This document shows, one piece after another, positions 12,401-22,900 of a stretch of 64,000 nucleotides of DNA. How positions within the stretch are numbered: the stretch's first letter is position 1; every line of letters starts with the position of its first letter. Source of the stretch: Spodoptera frugiperda (taxonomy: Eukaryota > Arthropoda > Insecta > Lepidoptera > Noctuidae); NCBI RefSeq assembly GCF_023101765.2, contig NC_064214.1:1-64000 (forward strand). Reading direction: 5' to 3'. The position numbers and the translations under genes were made by a program. Under the pieces are notes generated by a model. The model did not search any database and had not been told where the DNA came from. It worked only from the letters and a program-made list of their open reading frames with translations.

Positions 12401-15400
12401 CCCGGCAAAACAACATTCTACAGATTCCCTTGAAGAATTTCCGGGTCTATTTGTTCTACAATTATATTCAAACGTTTGTCCCGCCCCTTCTTTGCTTCCA
12501 ACTGTGGGAAAAACCAGCGTCCTATTGGCATAATTCAATCAATTGATTTAGTACAAAACAAATCGGCCCAAATGTTTAATTTGTAGGCTAACGTTTCCCA
12601 CACTAAAATCATTCATATTTAAGAACGTATCAATCAAACTCTAGGTTGACAGACAACGTGTAGGCTGTTGCTGGGCCTAATGGATTGATTGAACTATCAA
12701 TTCTGTTTACATTTGACCTCTGTATCAATTAAGCTTGTTATGTATATCTTAGCCGTCTTCAGAAAAGGAAGCTTTTCATCATTCAATGTCATATTCATTA
12801 ACTGCTGTTGCTGTAACTGTTTCAACTCTGTAGTAATCAATTAGGCAAATGTCATAAGTTATCCTTTTTAGTTAGTTTGTTTTATGATTCATAGTAAATC
12901 TCACGTAATGGCTGTGAACGTATTTCTTTAGAAGATCCCAAGATGTTTCTATGGCACATGCCTCGTTGTACATTACTTACATATTTCCGAACGATCTCGG
13001 CAGGCAGTCGGTTCATAAAGGGCAATAATTCGAGCCGACTATAACCGGCGCTACCGGTCCTCACAATGGGTCCAGACAAAGCGCGAGTGCTCGCGAGACG
13101 ATGACGGATGCCCCCAGCGCTCGCGCATTGTTAAGCTTCTTTCACATTACAACCAAACACAACAAAGAATTTCAAATTTATTTCGATATTGACAATGAAT
13201 AACTTACTTTCGTAATCAATAAAGCATTATATTATCTGAATCCACGTGTCGAGTAATCGGTAAACTATAAATTTTTGCAAATGTTTTATAACATCGTATA
13301 AACGCATTACGAATGTAATTTGTACGCGTATAACGCTTGTAATAATAGTAATAAGACATTAAATTAACATGTAAATCTTGTTGAACTTGTTACATGAAGA
13401 CGTTTGTTCTTATCATCGCACTGGTGTAGAGAAGCGAAACGAAAAACGTATTATTAACTTTTAGTTTAAAAATAGCACATAAATGATAAGGGTCTTAAGG
13501 CGTCACCTCACGTTATGTTTTTCATTAATCATTTGTGTGAGGAAAAACCTTATTTCAACAGAGAAAACAGTGCAGTACAATGTTGTTTTATCGAAATATA
13601 TAAGCTTGCTTTGTTAATACATGTATATTGGCATTTTATTGTAACTTTTAATTGAAGTTTCCTTACGTAGGCGTAGGTTCGTAAAAGTTTTGTCCGCCTT
13701 AAGCAACGTTCTCCTACAAGTAATTAATATTTTAATTTAATGTTTCATATCTTTAATCTTGACGCAAGACAGTAGTTGTACAGGAAGTGATGCTGCTCTG
13801 CAAAGGTTTTTATTGAAAGTATTTTAACAAGAGACTTGTTTACATTGTGAGATGGAAAAAACGAGGAGTGTGCGTTCCTCCGAATCCTATATCTGTCGTT
13901 CGATGGGCGGGTGTTGGCGCCACCGACCTGTCCGTCACTCCGACCGTACAAGTTTTTGTTACCCGAGACCATCGAATTATCTACTTTAACCGCACTATTA
14001 CAACCCGTAATTTAAATTCACTTATTCGATGCTTAGTCGGAATTACGATCTACTCTACGTGATCGAATCCTTACCGGCGGGTCCTTTGTACGTGATTAAA
14101 TCCTCCATCTTTCAGTTCAGTAACTTACAACCAAAGCCTCTCAGCTCTCAATGTTTAATCTCATACAAAGATAAGCTAATAACACCGCCACACAGAATTA
14201 TATAACTGTCCAAATTATTACGTGACCTCAATAGAGATGTACATTAAGTCCATTATCAGGTGTTTGATTAAGACAGGCGAGGATTGAGTCCAGGTCATAC
14301 GTCATTATTAGCCTAGGCACGAATCGGGTCAGCACTAAGATTAGGTGTAGTACACACAGAGATATTATTATCTTTGCTGATAACAATGATACTACGTGAT
14401 AGCGCAAAATCAGAGAGTTGTAAAGATTAAGATGTTTATACTGCGTGTGGTGTCATTATTTTACGTGTTATATAACGCTACGATATAATTTATTGATATG
14501 ACACAAGCCATAAACTGTATGCACGTACAGACATCAAAGAGAGTCCCAGTTTAACGGTAGAATCTGCACATGATGCATAAAACGTAAGCATTGAATTTTA
14601 TTAAGATTCGTGACGTGTTGTGTATACAAAATGTGTAAAACAACTTTAAACATTAAACACGATAATAAATAAACGATATAATATCCAGTGTACGCTGAAC
14701 GCTACATATTTCCTAGTAAAAATACCGCCAGTGTTACTTTACAGTTTCATATATCATGAATTTCATTAACCTATGAAAGTCTACCTTTATAATGTTTGCG
14801 TTACCAAGCCGATTTCATTAAAGACTGAGTACACCTAAAAATTGACACAGCTGTAGAGAAGTACCTACAGAGCTGTCGTAATATGTACCTAATGTTTGAT
14901 ACAGGTGGCCTATATTGGCACGCGGCTATTGGATAGAGCCTCATGAGGTAAAATATGTTAAAATCGTGGCACCACACACGTGCGTAAGTAAATGGAAACG
15001 AAATATAAAGAATCACATTACACGACCAATAATTGGAACGTTTTCGGAAGTTTTTTCGCTTTATTTGCTGAATATTGTTGCTACGGAGTTTCGTAGCCTC
15101 GTTACTGTGAACAGTTGTCAAGCCCGCAATCGTCACAATTATGTCGACCCGTTACCTCCTTTGTATTTATATGAAGCACTTTCTTTCATTGTGTGGCTGT
15201 GTAATTGTTTTAAATGCCATAATCTTCTGGTGAAACTGCGCTCGTCCTGAGATAAGGAGGGGTAACGTTTTGGTTCCACCATATAACGCTAATTACGGAG
15301 ACATAAAGCGTCTCGGTAAACATTTTAACAATCCGTCATGGCGCCGGCCCTCGCCTCCGCTCCGTACGAAGGAGCCAAATAAAAACAAAGAGTGCAACCG

Positions 15401-16044
15401 AGGTGGCTGGCGCCTACGTTATCGCGGCACGTGGGCCCTACGCCCTTTCAATCTTATTCCTAAAATACATTCCTTCATAGAAAGGCACGTCATCTCTCGG
15501 CTATTGTTTCATTTTATCTTTTACTATTTTAGCAAAGCGATTAAAACTATTCAAGACACTGTACAACGTACAGTGCAAATTACGATTATCTATTTTAATG
15601 TGCAATGATAGCAATGTAAAAATATATGTGCATTTTTGTAGAGAAGATCGTTTATTTATGGGCCTGAAATTGCAAATAATTCTACAGGCTGTCAATCAAT
15701 CGTGTTTTGTCGCAATGCCGATGAAGAAAGCTCTACCTTATAAAGATAGGTAGCCAACTATTCTTGGGATCTCACATTTAATAGTCCCAGTTTTTTTGGC
15801 ATCCATAAAAATCATATCACGTCTTAATCACAACCTAGAATGACAATGTGCTTCATTAGCAATTTTACGCGTACATTTTGCAAAATAGGCTGCTAACATA
15901 AATTATATTGTTTTAGTAAATGGATTTCATAAAAAGATTACTATATCTCTGGGACGTATTCCCAGATTGTGTGTACCTACGGAGTACGGCGTGAGGAGAT
16001 AATACATAATTGTGAATAATTATATAACCTACTATGAGGCGGCT
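9412..16044. other. Upstream flank of the ADAMTS gene; CpG-rich patches but no gene
   Basis: No coding region is supported. Base composition stands out at 12300-12400 (GCGACGCCGCGCCTCGG), 13078-13130 (GCGCGAGTGCTCGCGAGACG) and 15335-15445 (GGCGCCGGCCC to CACGTGGGCCC), which could be enhancers, distal promoters or untranslated exons. Reading frames of up to ~110 codons at 14801-15608 overlap on both strands and show no recognisable domain. Confidence 0.4.
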
Positions 16045-16135
16045 CTCAGACACAGATAGTGATCTATAGACAGCAGTCGCGTACGTCGCGCGTCGCTACG
16101 CTACACCTAGTATCACACAAACGCCGCGCTTTATT
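16045..16135 (+). promoter_or_regulatory. Candidate promoter region of the ADAMTS gene (CpG-rich)
   Basis: A locally CpG-rich patch (for example GTCGCGTACGTCGCGCGTCG around 16077-16096) in otherwise AT-rich DNA sits just upstream of the putative leader exon. Insect promoters often lie in such patches. No clear TATA box or exact initiator was identified, so the call is weak. Confidence 0.25.
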
Positions 16136-16220
16136 ACACACATTTTACATCGCACGATCTATAAGCTTTAATACCTAAATATTTTACAGTTCAATACATT
16201 TCGTACTACATTAAATTATG
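16130..16220 (+). other. Probable non-coding 5' UTR exon of the ADAMTS gene (5' end uncertain)
   Basis: A strong donor, ATTATG|GTGAGT at 16221, lies 327 bases upstream of a good acceptor (TTTTTTGTTTCAG, ending 16547). Together they suggest a spliced leader joining to the 16548-16925 exon. The 5' boundary cannot be read from sequence; the start given is arbitrary. The exon's last three bases are an ATG (see the uORF entry). RNA evidence is absent, so this is inference from splice-site quality and position. Confidence 0.4.
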
Positions 16221-16547
16221 GTGAGTGGCAACACATCCGGCAACAGTGTATTTATATTCATTTGCCACTTAATTATATTTAAAATGAAGTGATTATTTAA
16301 ATAACATATGTATGTAGGTATATCATTATCGACAAAATCCTATAAAAATTAATATTTATAACGTTATATTAAAAATAAAAATATTTGAATACTGTGTGGC
16401 ATTTAAAATTGGCCTGTGACTTTTTAATATTATGTCCCATTCATATATAGACTATTAAATCGATACGTAACAAAAAAAAAAATTACAAAGTAAGTTATAA
16501 AAAAAAACCGTGAATCGTGTTCTGATTGTGATAATTTTTTGTTTCAG

Positions 16548-16741
16548 GTAGTGTATGATGACAAACCAGCTCAGAAGACGAATGATGAGCGCTTTATCAA
16601 TATCGAACTACAAGCATAAAGCTTCGTAAATGTTACGTCGAGATCATTTTGGCCGATTCCTTTGCCGGTAGTAGTGTGGTGTCTGGTGACCATATAAGTG
16701 AAATTTTAAGTTAAAGACAATTATTTTAACGTGGACTCAGA
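16548..16741 (+). other. 5' UTR part of exon 1 with several upstream ORFs
   Basis: Between the acceptor at 16547 and the main start at 16742 lie at least two complete short ORFs: 16555-16629 (starting ATGATG) and 16630-16671, whose ATG overlaps the stop context TAAATG. A third, 24 codons long, would begin at the ATG 16218-16220 and continue after splicing from 16548 to the TAA at 16617-16619. All end before the main ATG. Such leaders commonly lower translation of the main frame. Confidence 0.45.
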
Positions 16742-16925
16742 ATGCGTACTGACTGTCGGGTGTTAAGAAAGATGGACGTGCGGTGTTCGTTGTTCAAACT
16801 TTTATTGTTCCAAATGCTGGTGGCATGGTGTGCCGCCAAGCATGTCACGATAGATCTGACGAGGGACGCGGGAGACGCGGACGAGAGAGACGTCCAGGAT
16901 AGCATAAGGAACCTATTACATACTG
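16742..16925 (+). CDS. ADAMTS exon 1: start codon and signal peptide
   Basis: Encodes residues 1-61 plus one base; donor TACTG|GTAAGT. An in-frame TAA at 16727-16729 precedes the first ATG, so the frame cannot extend upstream. A second in-frame ATG at 16772 (residue 11) has A at -3 and G at +4, a better Kozak context, and is followed directly by the hydrophobic stretch LFKLLLFQMLVAWCA, so it may be the real start. Signal cleavage is probable around AWCA/AKH. The exon continues to HVTIDLTRDAGD and an acidic segment before the intron. Confidence 0.88.
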
Positions 16926-19900
16926 GTAAGTCAATTTTATACTATACATATTTGTATTAGGTAATTCGTTTTCCTTCCTATTTCGAAATAAAGCTTGCAA
17001 ATTGTTATAACGCTAATTGCTGTTTGGAAATTGAGTTGGACAATACTACAGGAAAAATATGTAGGTATGCCTAATTATTAAGTTGCGGAAATTAAACTAG
17101 TATTTTCCCGTAGGATATAATTTATGTAATAAAATAATATTTGTGAATATTTTCGAAAATCTATTTTTATAACTACTATACATACCTTTATATACAGATT
17201 TTCTTTTATTAATGAAATTAGAACTTACTCTTTCAATAAACAAGACGCCTAGCCAGTGACACACATTAAACTATTCTTAAAGCATTATATCAGCATAGAC
17301 AAAACTATTTGTTATTTATAAAAATAGCTAATTCACATTTTTAAATGTAGACAGCTTAGACAATGATGATTAAAATAGGCATGTGGGTCAGCCTAAGTGA
17401 TTATTTAAAGACGATTGTGAATCAACATTTTATTTTTATTTTTAATACATTTAAATTAGTTTTTAAATTACCATAGGCATTTTAGTGTTCCGAGAAGGTC
17501 AAAATATTTGTTAACAGGTTATCAGTATCATTTTAAAATCTTTATGTTTATATATCATTAGAACTTGAGATGGAATGTTTATCCGTGATCATGGCGCTTG
17601 CAACAGTGCCGAAATATCGGAAATTAAACTAATTAATTGAAATATCCCGTCTCAATATCTAATGATATTGTTAGTGTACATGTCAGTTTAAAAATTCACT
17701 ACCGCACTTATAGACATTTATTGAACACTCAAAGTATTCCTTTGTAACGATTTTGCATCGAAAACAATTACTAAGGACTGGATTAAGTAATCATTAAATG
17801 ACTCTGAGTATGGCGGTTAGTCTTTATATCTTTCTATATTAGTTTAATGTTTAGATCATTAACAGTCGGATTTCCCAAGTATACCTATGTCGCCAAAATA
17901 CTAATAGAATCATACAGATATATATGTATATGACAAATATTTTAGGTACTTATCAATGTTTTATGAAACAAAAATTATCCTGTTTTTGTATACTGTATCA
18001 TGTGATGAGTTAAAAACAATGTTTTATCCTCTTGAGATTAACTCTTAGTCAAAACATTACCCAATTAATTTATCATGTCGAAATAAATATTAATATCAGC
18101 TTTGTAGGTTTATGCATTATTTTGCAATGAATATGTTTTCTAGCTCACATTGATTTAAACAGAAAACTTTTTTTATCTGTGATTGAGTGGTTGAATTACT
18201 GAAATATTGACTTTTATCATAGGGACTTTAAAAGCCCCTAAATTAAAAGATAAAAAGGCACACAGACCTTTACACATTTTAATTTTTAATAAGTAGGTAA
18301 AACAAGGCTTTAATACAGGATTTTCTAAATTTACTGCATGTTATTTCATGCTAATGAAAAGTGTAGTAAAATCGTGTTTGTTTGACTCTAAAGGGGAAAC
18401 TCTTACCCACTGAGAAACTGTTAGTTTCTTCTTTAGAATAATAACTATACATATTTAATAATTATACCTACGTTAGTTAATTATTATTGGATAGAGGGTT
18501 TGGATCAGAGAAATCTCACAGGGTCAAAAATAACCCTAACTTAATCAAAAAGTTATGTTTTGACAGCAAAAACTAATAAAACGTGAATGCAATAACTGAG
18601 TTAATTTGTAAACTGAATTGTTTGACTGAGTGAAATGGGTTAATGGCATCGTAGGCGAAGTTCCCGCCATCCATCTTATTTACAGAGTAATAGCGATTTT
18701 TTTAATGAGGCTATTAAATATTTCGTTTTGGCAACACTTTCTGTTTTGCTTAAGTAAGTGTACACACTCCGAATGAAAGTGATTAAATGCTAACGACCGG
18801 TCAAATAAACAGTCAAAGGAGTTGTTAAATCTATTTTATTTCTAGCATTTTTATATTTATTTTATGTTTGCATTCTTAATTATAAAATGTTGCTCCTAAA
18901 CTAAGATATTTCTCCAGTGTCATTTAAAAACATTACGGTACTAATTTATTTTTCTTGTATGCCAACATTTCGGTATGTACACAAATATTTGTTCCGTGTA
19001 GGAATTGAATTATACTATTTACAATGTTGTCAAATCTATGTATATGTATAATATTTCAAGCCAAAAAAATGTAGCACGCGCTAGCCAAACGTTTTTTGCC
19101 AAACCTTAAAATTTCAACAAGACGACTCAATAACACGCCAAAAGAATCCCATTCATGATTTTTTTCCTTTTCCACAAAAAACATAATTTCTCAATAATAA
19201 GGCCATTTATTTAAACAAGATATATGTCAATTCGAATGAGTCATAATGTAAATCAGAACCGATATAAAACATGTCAAGGCGTTAGAGGTCAAATCTTCGT
19301 ATAATCCGATATCTCAGATTTTTGTTATACAATTAAAAGTGACATGTGACAAGGGTCCACCATCAGATAAAGTATCATATCTTCGTACATCGTCACGCTA
19401 ATCTTACGCCTTGTTTTGTAAATGTCAAAAAGTTTGAAATACTCGTAATTGGATTCGGAGCGCGATTGACAGTTGCGACCAGGGGGCCTACTCTAATTCA
19501 ACGCACGAACGAAAAATCTTCACAGATTGCATACTACAATTCTATTTATTGCGAACTTTCGTGAAGAAAAATGAACGAATGAAATGAAGATAAATAAATA
19601 GGTTTTGATATGAAATTAAACTTAAACCGTTATTTCAAGTAATTCTATTAGTAAATCAATAAAACCTACGGCCGAAGATTAAACGAAACTTCGGATTCGA
19701 GAACCGGAATAGGCCCCCTGCACGCGGTCGCTTTAAAGTTAGACCCTATTTACTTTAACGCGAAAATGCGAAGCTTTAATTTTGCTAACTAATATTTCCT
19801 CCTATAAATGTTTTATGTCCCATAAACTTCGATTCAACAAATTATACACGATAATTTACATATAGCTATATACTTATAATTTAGATAACATAATTTAATA

Positions 19901-22900
19901 TTTGTTTACGAACATTCATAAAAACTGGTTCCCAATAAATTACTATTGTACAATTTTCGATATGATACTACAGACAGACTACGTTACACAAGACCAGTAA
20001 CCACGAACATATAATTATTTTAATTACAAATTTCTTCTACCAACTTACGACCACACCAGTAGTTATACAGCCATTTCGAACTTGTTATAAAATACTTGAA
20101 TATCAAAATAAAGCGTATATTTTTTTAGGTTACCTACCGCATAAAATCGGCTTATGAAAGGCTGTAAAATAAAACGCTAAACTATAATATAACACAGTAT
20201 TGTGTTACTGTATCCAACTGACATTTTGCGGCAGTCACCTACGTGGTGGATATTTTTATCATTATGTTTTTTGCATCTCAATGCTCTTAAGGTCAAATGC
20301 ATTAAAATTAAAATTGCGGATTTTATTTTATAAACATAATACGAAAACAAATGAAAAACGAACGGTACACTGAATTCAAATTTAGAAACAGCTATCATTA
20401 TAAATTCAAATAACATGGCAGAATGCTTACAACGCTATTGTTAAAATCGTACGATGTCTGGCCAATTTTTCTGTGGAGTCGTACAAAATAGTGATGTAAT
20501 TTCTGCGTATGCATTTGTCCGTTTAGACATGCTGGCTACATGAACATTCGGTGTCGTACGTAATACAAATGAATAACGCACCTGTAGAGAATTAATATTA
20601 ACGGTGTACGCGTACATAGTGGATTTTAAGCGCATCTCAAACCAATAATAAGTGGCCGATGGAACATGAATTAACTGAAGCACTAATGCTATAAAGAGTT
20701 CTATTTGCAGACTTAAGAACATTTCAAAAATAGATCGCGGATAACGCTGAGTGAGTTGAACTGAAAGCTTCAAAATGAAGCATAAACGTAATCAAATCAA
20801 TAACCGTAAAGCGGCAATAGGTGGCGGGATTTATAAAACAAAGCTGTTAGTGAGCGACACGGTCGTCGAACTTTCATTCTAAATTAGTACCACATCAAAT
20901 GTTACCAATATCCTAACTAAATCTGATATCTAGTGCGTGCGACAACTTTTATTATTCATCCCGTAAATTACCTTCTTAATGTTTGATTATCATATCGTAA
21001 AAGTACTTAATTATTGCCCAAATTTATCGCTGGAAAGTGCAAAGTATAACGATCCTGATTCGCTTATCTTACAAGTTCAATATTTGCCCAAGCAATCTTA
21101 TCAGTGTAGTGCAGAAAAGGCGCGAATCTGTTGATCTTGGTGACGTGAACCATGACGTAAAGCTGTCACTTGTCGCCCGAGGATACGATCGTAAAGAGAT
21201 CGTGCGCCTGATCATGTTCACCCATTAATCACAGTAAAACAGGAGACGCGAACGTTTATTCCACTGCGCGAAAACTGTATCTAACCAATTCATGCGGCAA
21301 TATTGTCCTAACTTTTTATAATGCTTGTAATAGTTTAGTCACAATGTAAATATAGTTACGCATCTCTAGTTTTCTTACAGGAAACTATTATTAAGACGTT
21401 TGTTCTTGTCACATCACATGTAATACCTTTGTTTGAACACTCTGATTATGTACAATTAAGGGTGATGTAACATACTTTTATCGCCTCGCACAAGTTAGTT
21501 TTGTTGCTCGGCGAGTTGAACCTTAGTTTTGCTCGTTTGATTCGCTATTATAAAAATCTGATGTCAATTATGGGTCGCCTTGACCGAAGACCCGAAATAT
21601 AATGACGTTTGAACCAATATGGAATGATTCTCAGACGCGAAAATTACATCGGACTGGTTCCTATCCGGTATTCGAATTTTATGAATAATAAATAATTAAT
21701 TCTATTAGATTATACAATACTTATGACCACAGGGGTTATCGTGTTAAGGTCTACGTAATAAAAATTCTTCGTCAAATTAGTTAGTCCTTTAGGCCACGTA
21801 CATGGCGCCCTACAGAGGTAATATCGACCTAACTAGGTTACCTGACTACGTTAATTGAATGATCTAGTGTATATGGGCATAAAATTAATTTACGTAATCA
21901 ATCTATTGCAAATCATTACCAACATGTACGTACGTACGTACTATGCATAGAATAGTAAGCAAGTACTGCTAAATTAAAATAAAACGAAGGTTATTTTATG
22001 TAATATTTGTTGTGTTAAATTAATTGGTGAATTTAGCTAGAGATTGTAGAGAATTTAAATTATTTAAGTTATCAAATACAGTGTATGTATATGTTGCGAT
22101 GAGATATTGGCGCCCGACATTGGGTGGTGTTTTTGACAGAAAACGCTAGAATTGCTTCTGTGCATTGTATGTAACAGTAGAAGAGTTTATTAATTTTATT
22201 ACAAAAGCACTACTTAAAATAATTTCCTTTAGATAAAATAATTTCCTTAAAGATTCACAACGTTATGGAAATTCCGCGGCATATCTAATGCCTTAATGTA
22301 CATTTAATACGATTACAAGCATAATCAACATAATTTTTTGGGAATGAATATTTGGTTTCATTATGTAAGCACCATTATTTTATTATCTAAAGATCAGTTT
22401 CATAATTTTAAATGCCGCTTTTACGACCAGTCTAAATAATAATAGTAAATTTTAAAGCTTTGTTGCCTTAAAATTCGGATTCATTAATAAAATTCTGGTT
22501 TTCGAAAAAAAAGCCTCGCACAATTTTATTGAAGCATCGCGCATCGTCGCTACAATTTTCAAGGCGACTTCTAAGAAAATTATCGCTCTATTAATCCATT
22601 TATCGTCAGTACTTAAACCAGGTAAGGCTTGGACAATTGCAGTTTTTACCTTAATTAAATTCATTTATGTATGAGCCTCGGAAGACTAATATGGAGTGAG
22701 AAAAACACGAGTTGCGAGTGGAACTTGTGTGGCCTTTGCAGCGAGTGTCGAGTGACTAGCGCCGCTCCGTCGCTGACCACGCACACAGATTTCATATGAA
22801 ATCGTTCATATGATGAGTGATAAGCTAGTAATTGTGATTGTCTATGAAAAATTGAACATATTACCGAGAATTTTGTAGTCTAGGAACGTGTCAGGCTAGC

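Noticed and set aside
14801..15608. Overlapping ~110-codon frames on both strands
   Set aside because: No recognisable domain, no splice support, and frames open on both strands at once; explained by locally higher GC content. A WIEP match to the ADAMTS prodomain at about 14930 lacks the surrounding conserved residues.
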